Below, in pieces: positions 50,606 to 61,104 of a DNA stretch of 64,000 nt. How positions within the stretch are numbered: position 1 is the first letter of the stretch; each line of letters begins with the position of its first letter. Under the pieces are notes generated by a model. The model saw only the letters and a program-made list of their open reading frames with translations. It was not told the DNA's origin and made no database searches. The translations under genes and the position numbers were made by a program. Source of the stretch: Aliamphritea spongicola (GTDB lineage Bacteria; Pseudomonadota; Gammaproteobacteria; Pseudomonadales; Balneatricaceae); contig AP025283.1 of NCBI GenBank assembly GCA_024347235.1, forward strand, positions 2,232,001 through 2,296,000, given 5' to 3'.

Positions 50606-50655
50606 AGAATTTCCTTCTTAGGTATTGCTTGTTATAGGTCGGCTCTGCTGGCGCG

Positions 50656-51014
50656 TTATGCGTTGCACAGGCCGTATTGGTTTTCTTTTTACGCTGGTTT
50701 GCGGTTGCTTCTGTATGCATATGAATCTTGCGGATCCGGTGCTGGCCAGTCAGTCGCAGGATGTAGCCGAACTTCAGGCCGGTGGCGAAAATCAGCATGC
50801 CGATGTGGCTGAGAATCTGGATCTGTAATGTCACCTTTTCAGGAATAATATAGGCAATGAAAATGGTGGCTAACAACATAAAGACCGAGCAGAAAAGCAA
50901 ACTGTTACCGGCGCTGATCAGTGTGTTGGCGCGCTGTAATTCCAGGCCTGCAAGTGCAGCTGCCGGTATGGCAGAGGAAGGGGCTTCGAACGGTTTTGTA
51001 GTGTGTTTTGACAT
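50656..51014 (-). CDS. Small two-helix membrane protein upstream of hmp (frameshifted)
   Basis: About 119 residues from ATG 51014, with hydrophobic segments at about 38-60 and 68-90 (SLLFCSVFMLLATIFIAYI; ILSHIGMLIFATGLKFGYI) and a basic C-terminal tail. Without repair the frame would overlap the hmp start; one A in the ttttt-type run at 50690 gives a stop at 50656 and a normal gap. It is first behind the NO-responsive promoter, so a role in NO stress, perhaps as a membrane sensor or heme protein partner, is inferred. Not recognised as a family. Confidence 0.72.
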
Positions 51015-51107
51015 AATAGTTACTTCCCTATTCAGCCGTGTCAGAAACACTGGCTTACATTGCATAGACTGTTTTACACCTGTGCCGATGCTTTATGTCT
51101 GAGTAAT

Positions 51108-51123
51108 TACAGTATTCGTGCCA
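51108..51123 (-). promoter_or_regulatory. Sigma-54 (RpoN) promoter of the hmp operon
   Basis: On the minus strand tggcacgaatactgta matches the consensus TGGCACGNNNNTTGCA with exact -24 and near-exact -12 elements (GT in place of GC). It lies about 95 bases before the first gene's start codon. Confidence 0.78.
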
Positions 51124-51189
51124 GTATTTGGAGATTATTTAAAATCAGTATCTTATGTGTGTTTATTAGTGTTAATTATATTTAGAGGT

Positions 51190-51224
51190 GTCAATTTGAC
51201 TTCCAAATAAAAGAGTCTTTTGAC
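51190..51224. promoter_or_regulatory. NorR-type enhancer sites
   Basis: gtcaatttgac (51190-51200) fits the GT-N7-AC dyad of NorR sites. gtcttttgac (51215-51224) is one base short, consistent with one lost T in its tttt run. Both lie 70-115 bases upstream of the sigma-54 promoter, a typical enhancer distance. Confidence 0.7.
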
Positions 51225-51333
51225 TTGTTGGTGTGTTTTTGATTTATATCCGTTTATACTTCACTACGTATTAAAACTGCCTCAGAAAATGGTTAAGACG
51301 GCAGTGATTCTGATCTCTGAATTGAGGGTTTTT

Positions 51334-52938
51334 ATGAGTCCGCTATCACACAGTGCGTTGTTACAGCTGGCCGTTGATATGGCGAACAGTGTCACCGCCA
51401 GCGACCGTTTTGAGCGCTTGCTGAATACCGTGCGCAGCCATATTCAGTGCGACGCGGTAGTGCTGCTCCGGTTACAGGGTGGGGTACTTAAACCACTGGC
51501 GCAGAAAGGGTTACACCGGGAGATTCTGGGGCGGCGCTTTGTGCTGGCAGAACATCCCCGGCTGGATACCATCTACAGTTCTACTGTGCCGGTGAGATTC
51601 TCTGCTGACTGTGATTTGCCTGATCCTTACGACGGTATGCTGCCTGAGCATGAGGGTGACCTGCCGATACATGCGTGCATGGGGCTGCCGCTGCTGGCGG
51701 ATGACCGGATCATCGGCGTACTGACCATGGACAGTATGCTGCCGGGGCTTTTGACGATATCCCCGGCCGCTCGCTTGAATTGATCGCGGCGATGTCCGCC
51801 GCCACACTTAAGACGGCGGTATTGCTTGAGCGGCTGGAGCATCATTCCCAGCATGTGGAGAGTGTGGTGGCAGAGCTGACTCAGGAAGCGCTGAATAAAG
51901 ATGGCGGCGAGCTGATCGGTGACAGCCCTGTGATGCAAAAGCTGCAGCGGGAGATTTCACTGGTGGCCCCATCAGATTATGCCATCCTCATTGAAGGTGA
52001 AACCGGGGTGGGTAAAGAGCTGATTGCCCGCACCCTGCACAGCCGGTCTAATCGAAGTCAGGGGCCGCTGGTGTATGTGAACTGCGCGGCCATTCCGGAA
52101 AACCTGGTCGAAAGTGAATTGTTTGGTCACGTAAAGGGGCGTTTACCGGCGCGGACCGTAACCGGGTGGGTAAATTCAGTCTGGCGGACGGCGGCACGCT
52201 GTTTCTTGATGAAATCGGCGAGTTGCCGCTGGCAGCCCAGAGCAAGTTGTTGCGGGCGTTGCAAAGTCAGGAGATTCAGCCAGTGGGGCAGGACAGTGTT
52301 GCCCATGTGGATGTTCGGGTGCTGGCCGCGACGAACCGGGTGCTGGAGGAAGAGGTGGCTGAACAGCGCTTCCGGGCGGATCTGTATCACCGGCTGAACG
52401 TCTACCCGGTGAAGGTGCCGCCGTTGCGCGACCGGCAGGGGATGTGGCGTTGCTGGCCGGCTATTTCTGTGAGGCAACCCGGCGCAAGCTGGGGATGCGT
52501 CAGCTGTTACTGGCGGAAGATGCTGTGCAGAGGCTGGATGCCTACAGCTGGCCGGGGAATGTCCGGGAGCTTGAGCATGTGATCAGCCGGGCGGCGCTGA
52601 CGGCCCGAGCAGGCACTTCGGCGACCATTGTTCAGGTGCGGGCTGAACATCTGGGTCTGCTGGTGCCGGCCGTGACAGAGCCTGTTACAGAGCTTGCGGC
52701 GGAACTGGCCGAAGACGATTCTGTCCGCGATGATTCAACGGTCAGGCTGCCGGATACCGGTGCCGGGCTGAAAGCGGCGACGGAAGCGTTCCAGAAGCAG
52801 CTCATTGTCACAGCTTTACAGGCGAATGACGGTAACTGGGCGGCTGCCGCCCGGGAGCTGAAAACGGACCGGGCGAATCTGGTACGGCTGGCCAAGCGGC
52901 TGGAGGTTGAGGTGGTCAGGGAAATTGTCAGTCGCTAG
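51334..52938 (+). CDS. norR: NorR, nitric-oxide-responsive sigma-54 activator (frameshifted)
   Basis: About 535 residues: a GAF domain (about 20-170) with the non-heme iron site region, a central AAA+ domain (about 200-430) and a C-terminal helix-turn-helix. Walker A is GETGVGKE, and the sigma-54 contact loop [19 protein letters not shown] is complete after adding one G at 52140. Walker B is [12 protein letters not shown], with [10 protein letters not shown] later. Other breaks are at ggggctttt (51749) and caggggatg (52439). It is divergent from the hmp operon, whose promoter it should activate when NO binds the GAF iron. Confidence 0.95.
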
Positions 52939-52970
52939 CAGACATTTTTTTCACATTTTCATCGGTATGA

Positions 52971-52998
52971 TTGCCGCCGGCACGGCTGATGGCGGCAA
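52971..52998. terminator. Possible hairpin terminator after norR
   Basis: Arms ttgccgcc (52971-52978) and ggcggcaa (52991-52998) with a 12-nt loop, 33 bases past the norR stop. T run is absent on the plus strand, so this is tentative. Confidence 0.45.
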
Positions 52999-53153
52999 AA
53001 TGACAGCAATAAACAGTTTGCTGACATGTCTCTGTCATCTTTCCCCGTAGTATTGCCGCTTTTGTTGGTAGCTGTTTTTACAGTATTTTTCTGAGCGTTG
53101 AAGGTATTCGCTCTACAGGTATTCTTTCAGGTTAAAGTTTTACAGGTTTTAGT

Positions 53154-54374
53154 ATGCAATCTCCCCATTCCATGTCCGGTACGGACGCTGCAGGCAAGTC
53201 TTCAGGCTCAGCTTGGCAGGTATTCCTGACCTTTCTGAAACTGGGTTTTACGTCTTTTGGTGGGCCGGTAGCCCATATCGGCTATTTTCGTACCGAGTTG
53301 GTTGAGAAGCAGCGCTGGTTGTCGGACAGCCAGTTTGCTCAGTTGCTGGCGATTTGTCAGTTTTTGCCGGGGCCGGCGAGCAGTCAGATGGGCTTTAGCC
53401 TGGGGTTAATGCGGGCCGGTTGGCGCGGTGCCTTTGCGGCTTTCCTGGCCTTTACTGCACCCTCTGTGGTGCTGATGATGTTATTCGCCCTCTGTTTGCC
53501 GTATTTTTCCGGCGAGACAGGTGCGGCGGTAATTCACGGGCTGAAGATTGTCGCGCTGGCGGTGGTTGCGCAGGGCGTGCTTGGGATGTCACGTCAGCTG
53601 TGTCCGGATAATACCCGGGCGGGTATGGCGTTGCTGGCCGCCGCGGTGGTGCTGATAGTCGGTACGGCCTGGGTGCAGCTGTTACTGGTTTTACTGGGCG
53701 CAGTTGCAGGTATCTGGCTGTGCCGCGAGGTTAAGCCTGAGCCGGCAGCGGCTCTGCAGGTGCCGTATGGCAGCCGGTTTGGTATTGCCTGCCTGGCAGT
53801 GTTTGCCCTGTTGTTTGTTGGTTTACCGTTGATGAGCGGTGGTGAAGGGATTGTTGCTGCCATGCAGGGCTTCTATCAGGCGGGCGCGCTGGTATTTGGC
53901 GGCGGGCATGTTGTACTGCCGATGCTGGAGGATGCGGTGGTTGCCCCGGGCTGGGTCAGTGCCGAGGATTTCCTCGCCGGTTACGGTGCCGCGCAGGCAT
54001 TGCCTGGCCCGATGTTTTCATTTGCGGCCTATCTGGGAGTGTGCTGCCTGACGGCATGGGCGGCATCAGCGGTGCCTTGTTGGCGGTGCTGAGTATTTTC
54101 CTGCCGGGCTTTCTGTTGCTGGCCGGTTGTCTGCCGTTATGGCAGAAAGTATCCCAGGGGCTTCTGCTGCCCGCGGGATCGCCGGTGTGAATGCAGTGGT
54201 TGTAGGCTTGCTGGGGGCCGCGCTGTTCGACCCTATTTTTATCAGTGCTGTGACTGAGCCGGCGGATCTGGCAATTGGCATTGTTGGCTTTTAATGCTGG
54301 TAATCTGGCGTCTGTCACCTTTGTGGGTTGTGTTCTGGTGTGTGGTGGCGAGCCTGACGCTGGCACTGGCCTGA
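53154..54374 (+). CDS. chrA: Chromate transporter family protein, ChrA (frameshifted)
   Basis: About 407 residues with two related CHR halves. The first has FLKLGFTSFGGPVAHIGYF and the LPGPASSQMGFSLG turn, the second GALVFGGGHVVLPMLED and LPGPMFSFAAYLG. Such proteins export chromate, and many relatives have uncharacterised anion substrates. Three single-base losses occur: near 54042 (LGVLLPDGMGGISG expected), gggg (54158) and cttttaat (54293). RBS is poor; ATG 53154 is the first in-frame codon. Convergent with the porin gene behind a shared hairpin. Confidence 0.88.
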
Positions 54375-54399
54375 TCGCCTTTATCCGGCCCTGAACGAA

Positions 54400-54447
54400 A
54401 AAGCGGTGCTGGCTTTCCGGCTTAAAGCCTTCCTGCCAGACCGCTTT
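54400..54447 (-). terminator. Terminator of the porin gene (minus strand)
   Basis: Arms aaagcggt (54400-54407) and accgcttt (54440-54447) flank a 32-nt loop; the minus strand reads into a T run (ctttttcg). Confidence 0.55.
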
Positions 54448-54479
54448 GGGGACGTTTGCTGAATTGCTTAAAAGTCTGA

Positions 54480-55170
54480 TCAGAAGCTGTAACGCAGGCC
54501 CAGACTGAAAGCGTCAAAATCAAGATCGCCATTCTGGCTGGTGGTCTGAATGCCCCCGGACCTCCACCAAAACGGTCCAGGTCGATGTCATCGATTGCAA
54601 CATAGCGATATTCTGCAAAACCGGTCAGCTGTTCTGTGAACTTCACGTCCAGCCCGGCCTGAATCTGGTAGGCGAATGCGCTGTCACTGTCATCAATGTT
54701 AGCCACCGGGCCATAGCTGATGCTGCTGTCCACATCCGCATAGCCGATACCAACACCCAGATAGGGGTGAAGGTGTCAGAAGGGGTGTTAAATTCCTGGG
54801 TGACGTTAAGGAACAGGGCGCGGGTTTCCAGGCTGCCGCCGACCGTCTGGCCATTGGCCGGGAAGTTGTTGCCATTGAAGTTAACGCTATCGGTGTCGTT
54901 ATCGGTTGCCAGATATTCCGCTTCAATGCGGATATTCCCCAGGCTGTTAGCTTCATAGCTGTAGCCGCCAGCAATGCTGAAGGCGGTGTCTTTATCAAAT
55001 TCCGCGGTGACATTACGCCCGGTGCTGTTTAATGATGTGTCATCAACATCGGTGCTGAGAATACTGATCTCGCCGTACCAGCCCTCATCGGCCTGAGCCA
55101 TAGGGGCTACGGTTGCAGCTGCCAGAATCATGGTTGAAATAATACTGCCTTTCATAAATGTCTTTTGCAT
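54480..55170 (-). CDS. Outer-membrane beta-barrel protein, OmpA/porin-like (frameshifted)
   Basis: About 230 residues with a signal peptide (MKGSIISTMILAAATVAPMAQA) and eight predicted amphipathic strands, ending LGLRYSF with a terminal phenylalanine as in outer-membrane proteins. Two breaks are repaired near 54760 and 54555, giving GIGYADVDSSISYGP and GGGPGGIQTTSQNGDLDFDAF. The start ATG 55170 has aggaag upstream. Ligand unknown; the fold resembles small 8-stranded barrels. Confidence 0.82.
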
Positions 55171-55183
55171 TTGATCTTCCTGT

Positions 55184-55206
55184 CAGGTGCCGGTTTGTGG
55201 CACCTG
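55184..55206 (-). promoter_or_regulatory. Hairpin in the leader of the porin mRNA
   Basis: caggtgcc (55184-55191) and ggcacctg (55199-55206) pair perfectly, 7-nt loop, next to the ribosome-binding region of the porin gene. It may stabilise the mRNA or control translation. Confidence 0.45.
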
Positions 55207-55247
55207 CTTAATAGTGCTCGTAGGGTGGATCAGGTTCACTTCGCATT

Positions 55248-55271
55248 AATTTAATTGCGCGCAATTAAATT
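55248..55271. promoter_or_regulatory. Perfect 24-bp palindrome in the porin/TRAP gap
   Basis: aatttaattgcg-cgcaattaaatt has no mismatch and no spacer. It lies 78 bases upstream of the porin start and about 320 upstream of dctP. It looks like an operator for a dimeric regulator such as a LacI-type protein. Confidence 0.6.
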
Positions 55272-55385
55272 GTGAATAATATGAGTGACGCTTTTGAACA
55301 AAGTTCACAGAAGTTACAAAAATTTTTGCCCGGGCGGGGCGGAGGTAAATATACGCTCTAAGTAGAACTACGCAGAAAACCAGAA

Positions 55386-55410
55386 AACTACGTAGTGGGT
55401 ATACGTAGTT
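55386..55410. promoter_or_regulatory. 9-bp-arm inverted repeat upstream of the TRAP operon
   Basis: aactacgta (55386-55394) and tacgtagtt (55402-55410) are perfect arms with a 7-nt spacer; a further half-site aactacgcag lies 19 bases to the left. A good candidate site for the NarL-type regulator encoded downstream. The rest of the 419-bp gap from 55171 shows no gene. Confidence 0.6.
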
Positions 55411-55589
55411 GTTCGTGGGTAGTTTCAGTTGGCTGGCTGCGAAGTATTGCGAATATTTAGCTTGTGCGGGCTTTGTCAGACTTGAGTCATGGGGGTTGCG
55501 TCTGTTTTCAGTAAGAAGCAGATGCAGCTGTTCTTTGATGATCAGCGGCAATCAGGTGAGACCGGTTTGCTGTGAGGATGATAATAACA

Positions 55590-56684
55590 ATGCTAAACCT
55601 TAAAACTCTGAAGATTAAAGCAGCTAAAAAGCTGGCACTGGTTGCGACCTGTGCAGCGGTGCTGGCAAGCCCGGCAATGGCAGCGGATAAAGTATATCGC
55701 CTGAAACTGGCAGAAACCTGGCCAACTAACTTTCCGATTTTCGGCGATGCCACTAAGAACATGGCAGCGCTGGCGGAGAAAATGTCTGATGGCCGTCTGA
55801 AGATCACCATCGATTCCAAGAACAAGCACAAGGCACCTTTCGGCGTGTTTGATATGGTGCGTTCCGGTCAGTATGACATGGGCCACTCGGCGTCTTATTA
55901 CTGGAAGGGCAAGGTACCTAACACCCTGTATTTCACCACCATGCCTTTCGGTATGACGGCACCTGAACAGTACGGCTGGTTCTACTATGGCGGCGGTCAG
56001 GAGCTGATGGATGAGGTGTACGGTAAGTACAACCTGATGTCTTTCCCGGGCGGTAACACCGGTAACCAGATGGGCGGCTGGTTCCAGAAAGAGATTAACT
56101 CTCTGGAAGACCTGCAGGGCCTGAAGATGCGTATTCCGGGCTTTGCTGGTGAGGTACTGGCTAAGCTGGGTGCCAAGCCGACAAACATTCCTGCCGGTGA
56201 ACTGTATACCGCACTGGAGCGCCGCACCATCGATGCACTGGAGTGGGTAGGTCCGTCTCTGGATTTACGGATGGGTTTCCACAAGATCGCGCCTTACTAC
56301 TACACCGGCTGGCATGAGCCTGCGACTGAGTTGCAGTTCCTGATCAACAAGAAGAAGTTTGAGCGTCTGCCTGCTGATCTGCAGCAGATTCTGAAAACGG
56401 CTATGCGTACCGCGGCTTACGATATGTACATCCAGTCTTACCATGCATCTGCAGAAAACTGGGAAAACATGAAGAAAGAATTCCCGAACATCGAAGTGAA
56501 GTCTTTCCCGGAAGATGTGGTAACGGCTATGCGTAACGCCAACGATGAGCTGCTGGCTGAGAAAGCTGCTGCTGATCCGCTGGCGAAGAAGATTCTGGAT
56601 TCTCAGGCTGAGTACATGGGTAAAGCCCGTGCCTGGACTGATATTTCTGATAAGGCCTATCTGGACAGCGCCGCTGCGCAATAA
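55590..56684 (+). CDS. TRAP transporter substrate-binding protein, DctP/TakP-like
   Basis: An intact 364-residue periplasmic protein with a signal peptide (about 1-31, ending LASPAMAA). The family blocks LAETWPTNFPIFGDATKNMA, KHKAPFGVFDMVRSGQYDMG, FPGGNTGNQMGGWFQKE, LKMRIPGFAGEVLAKLG and ALEWVGPSLDLRMGF are all present, in pieces. The last is the pattern of alpha-keto acid or related ligands in TakP-type proteins. ATG 55590 is used. It starts the second TRAP operon, downstream of strong palindromes. Confidence 0.94.
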   Translation: MLNLKTLKIKAAKKLALVATCAAVLASPAMAADKVYRLKLAETWPTNFPIFGDATKNMAALAEKMSDGRLKITIDSKNKHKAPFGVFDMVRSGQYDMGHSASYYWKGKVPNTLYFTTMPFGMTAPEQYGWFYYGGGQELMDEVYGKYNLMSFPGGNTGNQMGGWFQKEINSLEDLQGLKMRIPGFAGEVLAKLGAKPTNIPAGELYTALERRTIDALEWVGPSLDLRMGFHKIAPYYYTGWHEPATELQFLINKKKFERLPADLQQILKTAMRTAAYDMYIQSYHASAENWENMKKEFPNIEVKSFPEDVVTAMRNANDELLAEKAAADPLAKKILDSQAEYMGKARAWTDISDKAYLDSAAAQ

Positions 56685-56746
56685 GCATTTTCAGTTAACT
56701 GGCCTGCGGACCCGGTCCGCAGGCTGTCAGAAAGTCAGGAGCAGTT

Positions 56747-57282
56747 ATGCTGTTAGTCCGTCTTGAGCAGATCATCAACGGGTTTTCCGACCTGTTGGGT
56801 AAGGTATCTGCAGTCCTCTTCGTCGCCATGCTGTTTAACGTCTTTTACGACGTCGTCATGCGCTATCTGTTTAATGATGTTTCCATTGGTATGCAGGAGC
56901 TGGAGTGGCATCTGTATGCAGCTGTATTCCTGCTGGCGGTGCCTTATACCCTGAAGGCCGGTGGCCATGTACGGGTTGATCTGATTTATGAGCGCCGCAG
57001 CCCGGCAACCAAAGCACTGATCGATATGTTCGGCACATTGATTCTGCTGGTGCCTTTTTGTGCACTGGTTGGCTGGTACGGCATCGGTTTCGCCTATGAA
57101 GCCTGGGAGCTGGGTGAGACCTCCGGAGATCCGGGTGGCTTGCCTTATCGCTGGGTCATTAAAGCGGTTATTCCGTTTGCGTTTTTGCCATGCTGATCAG
57201 CGGCATTGGCCTGTTTCTCAAATCACTTAACGTTCTGCTGGGCAACAGCCAGCCGGACGAATACCAGCCACCGCAGCATTAA
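56747..57282 (+). CDS. TRAP transporter small permease, DctQ type (frameshifted)
   Basis: About 178 residues with four helices. The motif MQELEWHLYAAVFLLAVPYTL with its conserved glutamates and GGHVRVDLIYER marks DctQ. One T in cgttttt (57183) restores FAFFAMLISGIGLFLKSLN and the stop at 57282, twelve bases before the large permease. It lies 62 bases after dctP. Confidence 0.92.
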
Positions 57283-57294
57283 GGAAGCATTATT

Positions 57295-58582
57295 ATGATT
57301 GGTATAGTCATGTTTATTGTCGCCCTGCTGATGCTGTTAGTGGGCTTCCCTGTGGCGTTCACCTTTGGGGGATCGCACTGATTTTCGGGGTCTTTGCTGA
57401 AGGACCTGAAATGTTCGCCTTCATGCCGTTCCGTATTCAGAGCATTATGGAAAATACGGTACTGATGGCCGTTCCGCTGTTTATTTTCATGGGCATTGTG
57501 CTGCAGAAGACCCGCCTGGCGGAGCAGTTGCTGGAGTCCATGGGTAAGCTGTTTGGCGGTGTCCGTGGTGGTCTGGCGATCTCAACCGTGCTGGTTGGCG
57601 CGTTACTGGCGGCTTCTACCGGTGTGGTAGGGGCGTCTGTAGTAGCGATGGGGCTTATTTCCCTGCCGGTGATGCTGAAGTACAAATACGATAAGTCGCT
57701 GGCCTGCGGCACTATTTGTGCGTCCGGTACCCTGGGGCAGATTATTCCGCCATCGATCATTCTGATTATTCTCGGTGACGTGCTGGGAATTCCGGTGGGG
57801 ATCTGTTCAAGGCCGCCGTAGGGCCGGGCCTGATTCTGATTGGCGTATACGTGGTGTATATCCTGATCTACACCTGGGTTAAGCCAGAAGCTGCGCCGGC
57901 ACTGCCGCTGGATGAAGATGTGGCCAGTAAGGGTGAACAGTACCGTAAAGCGCTGAAGGCGATTGTGCCGCCGCTGGCACTGATTCTGGTGGTACTGGGT
58001 TCGATCTTTGCGGGCATTGCTACGCCGACAGAATCGTCTGCACTGGGTGGCGTGGGGGCCATTGTGCTGGCGGCCCTGTACCGTCAGTTCAGCTGGAAGA
58101 TGGTGTACGACTCTGCGCTGGAAACCGTGAAGGTAACGGCGATGGTATTTGCCATCCTGCTGGGGGCGACTGCTTTCTCAATGGCGTTTACCTACACCGG
58201 TGGTGATTACATTGTTGAGGAAATACTGACTGGTTTGCCAGGCGGTGCTACAGGCTTCCTGATTCTGTCGATGATTGCCATTCTAATTCTGGGCTTCTTT
58301 ATCGACTTTGTGGAAATCAGCTTTATTATCGTGCCGATTCTGGCGCCAGTGGCGGATGCGCTGGGCATTGCGCCGGTCTGGTTCGCGATACTGATCGCCA
58401 TGAACCTGCAGACGAGCTTCCTGACGCCGCCGTTTGGCTTCAGTCTCTTTTATCTTAAAGGGGTGTCGCCACCGTCGGTGCGGACGGTTGATATTTATAA
58501 AGGGGTGATGCCGTTTATCCTGATGCAGGTGGCAGTGGTGATATCCATACTGTTGTTCCCTGAGTTTTACGGACTGACCTGA
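57295..58582 (+). CDS. TRAP transporter large permease, DctM type (frameshifted)
   Basis: About 429 residues, the channel subunit of the second TRAP system. PLFIFMGIVLQKTRLAEQLL, GVVGASVVAMGLISLPVM and CASGTLGQIIPPSIILI mark DctM. Two breaks: ggggg at 57367 (one G; restores FTFGGIALIFGVF) and gtgggg at 57797 (one G; restores PVGDLFKAAVGPG). A strong terminator follows. Confidence 0.93.
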
Positions 58583-58595
58583 TGGTTTGTCATTT

Positions 58596-58628
58596 GCCCG
58601 GTGTACGTAAAGTGCACCGGGCTTTTTC
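58596..58628 (+). terminator. Rho-independent terminator of the second TRAP operon
   Basis: gcccggtg (58596-58603) pairs with caccgggc (58615-58622) and is followed by a T run. Confidence 0.85.
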
Positions 58629-58709
58629 ATTTTACGGTATACTGCAGCTCATTAATGACATGCAGTTTTGTCACCGGAAACTGCCCATAAGGGTAATGTA
58701 AGGCGTTCC

Positions 58710-60072
58710 ATGAAACGTGTGATCAAGTCTTTAAAAACTAAAATCCTGTTGCTTTCCATTATCCCGCTGGTACTGGTAACAGCGGCGATTACGGTTATCA
58801 GCCTGAGCCAGGCGAAGAAGTTATCGGAACAGGAAATTCAGACCTTTGAGGAAAACCTGCTGCGCTCCAAGCGGCAGGAGCTGCAGCATTATGTGGGTCT
58901 GGCGATGACCTCCATTTCCCATATTCTGGCGGACGCCGACACCATTGATAAGTTCTCTGAAGCCCGGGTGAAGGCAATCCTTCACAGCCTGACCTACGGG
59001 GATGACGGTTACTTTTTGTGTATGACATGCAGGGCCGCAACCTGGTGCATCCGATACAGCCTGAGCTGGTGGGGCAGAACCTGTATGACCTGCGGGATAC
59101 CTACGGCAATTTTGTGATCCGGGATTTGCTGAAGCTGGCGGAAGAAGGGGGCGGCTTTTACCGTTACGTCTGGCGTAAGCCTTCCAAGGGCGGCCTGGAA
59201 GACAAGCTCAGTTATGTGGTACAGATTCCTAAGGTTAACTGGATGCTGGGCACCGGTCTGTACATTGATGATATTGCCAAGGAAGTGGCGGCTACCCGGG
59301 ATAAGGTGACGGCGAATATCCGTAATACCTTTGTGACTGTGGTGATTATTCTGGCGGGGACGGTGGTGATTATTGCCCTGCTGGGGTTGGCATTAATGTG
59401 CATGCTTCTCAGCTGGCGGATACCCGGCTGCGGGAAGTGGCTCACAGCTATGTGCAGTCACAGGTGAGCCAGCGACGTAACTTTGCCCGTGAGCTGCATG
59501 ACGGCATCAATCAGTTAATGGTGTCGGTAAAGTTTCGCATTGAGCTGGCAAGGGATAAGCTTGAGCAGCCGGAACAGCGGGCACTTGCGGAGCTGGAAAA
59601 GGGCAGTGATGTGCTGAATCAGGCGATTCAGGAAGTGCGGCGGATCTCTCACGATCTCCGGCCGATTCTGCTGGATGATCTGGGACTGGAGTCAGCGCTG
59701 CACAGTATGACCGATGATTTTGCAGAGCGCACCGGTATTACCGTGGATGTTAGCCTGGACTTGCCGGTTCAGCGGCTGACGGACGATATAGAGATTACCC
59801 TGTACCGGGTAACCCAGGAGGCGCTGACCAATGTGGAGCGCCATGCGAATGCCCGTCAGGTATGGCTGACGGTGTGGCAGAAAGACAGCATGATCTGGGT
59901 TGAAGTAAAAGATGATGGCAAAGGCTTCAGTTGTTCTGCGCAGGGCAGTGATGACTGTGGCATAGGTCTGATGAATATGCGGGAACGGACCGAGATTCTC
60001 AGCGGTGACTTCAGTGTGCGCAGTAAGCCGGGGATGGGAACCCGGGTACGGGCCGGGCTGGCACTGGTATAG
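58710..60072 (+). CDS. Cache-domain NarL-family sensor histidine kinase (frameshifted)
   Basis: About 454 residues. Two membrane helices (about 10-30 and 215-238) flank a periplasmic single Cache domain (DGYFFVYDMQGRNLVHP, WMLGTGLYIDDI). The cytoplasmic part is a HisKA_3 kinase with the phospho-histidine in RNFARELHDGINQLM, then an ATPase domain with RVTQEALTNVERHANA and VKDDGKGF. Breaks: tttttg at 59017 (one T) and attaatg at 59396 (one A). Cache domains usually bind small carboxylates or amino acids; sitting next to a TRAP operon, it may sense the same substrate. Confidence 0.9.
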
Positions 60073-60095
60073 ATTCGGGCTTGGAAGGATAAGAC

Positions 60096-60745
60096 ATGAG
60101 CGACAGTAAAATCAGGGTGGTACTGGTGGATGATCATCCGCTGGTGCAGGAAGGCATTATTGCCCGGCTGGAAAATGAAGATTCACTTGAAGTGGTGGGG
60201 GCGGCCAATGACGGACAGCAGGCGCTGGCGCTGATTGCTGAAACTAAACCGGATGTAGTGCTGATGGATATTTCCATGCCGGTGATGACTGGCTTTGAAG
60301 CCACCGAGCGTTTACGCGCTGAACAGCCGGATGTGCGGGTGCTGATCCTCAGTATGCATGAAAACCGTGAGTATATTCTTAAGCTTATTCAGTGCGGGGC
60401 TGCGGGTTATGTGCTGAAGGATGTTTCCTCCGGTGAGCTGGTTACTGCGATTCAGACCGTGCACCGTGGCGGTACCTATTTTAGCGCAGGTGCTTCTCAG
60501 TCGTTGTTTGGGCAGGGAGACGCAGCAATGTCTGCCAGCTCGGGTGAAACAGAAATGCTCACTGGCCGGGAGCAGGAGGTCCTGAAGTTGCTGGCGGAAG
60601 GCGCCAGTAACAAAGAGGTGGCCCGGAGTTGGATATTTCCGTCCGGACCGCAGAAACCCACCGGCAGAATATTAAAAATAAGCTGAAAATTCAGACATCG
60701 GCGGGTCTGGTACGTTACGCAATAGACAATAAGCTGATAGATTAG
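60096..60745 (+). CDS. NarL/LuxR-family response regulator (frameshifted)
   Basis: About 216 residues: receiver domain with VDDHPLVQEG, phosphoacceptor Asp in DVVLMDISMP and the switch lysine in YVLKDVSSGE; C-terminal LuxR-type helix-turn-helix LTGREQEVLKLLAEGASNKE. One G in cccggagtt (60627) restores the rest, VARELDISVRTAETHRQNI, to a stop at 60745. It starts 24 bases after the kinase, so they form one pair. Its likely target is the TRAP operon upstream. Confidence 0.92.
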
Positions 60746-60782
60746 CGGACCGGCTCTGAGTAATAGACAGGTTGAGTGTTAC

Positions 60783-61067
60783 ATGGAAAACAACAAGAAA
60801 CATCAGGCATATGCTGTTCTGGAAGACGGCCGTAAGGTCGCCATTGATGCAAAATCACTGGTTATTGAGATGGCGTGCGGTGAAGCGGTAGAGATTGACT
60901 TAGACGTCGCGCCGTATCCCGGTGCCGGCCTTGCAGTTGCCACGCCACCCTATGCCGACAGGGATCAGCGCCCTCCACTGGGTTGGCCAAGAATCGTGGT
61001 GCGCCCCGGTGCCGCCAATTTACTGGAACTCTGTATTGAGTCCGCAACAGAAAAAGCCGAAGACTGA
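60783..61067 (+). CDS. Hypothetical protein, 94 residues
   Basis: An intact frame with a mixed strand-helix pattern; no membrane segment, motif or known domain. It contains GRKVAIDAKSLVIEMACGEAVEIDLD. A putative terminator overlaps its last codons. I do not recognise it. Confidence 0.65.
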   Translation: MENNKKHQAYAVLEDGRKVAIDAKSLVIEMACGEAVEIDLDVAPYPGAGLAVATPPYADRDQRPPLGWPRIVVRPGAANLLELCIESATEKAED

Positions 61068-61082
61068 TTCTTCGGCTTTTTG
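61051..61082 (+). terminator. Rho-independent terminator overlapping the 94-residue ORF end
   Basis: aaaaagccgaag (61051-61062) and cttcggcttttt (61070-61081) form a perfect 12-bp stem with a 7-nt loop and T-rich end. Confidence 0.88.
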
Positions 61083-61104
61083 TCTCCGCTTTTCGGACTT
61101 ATCG

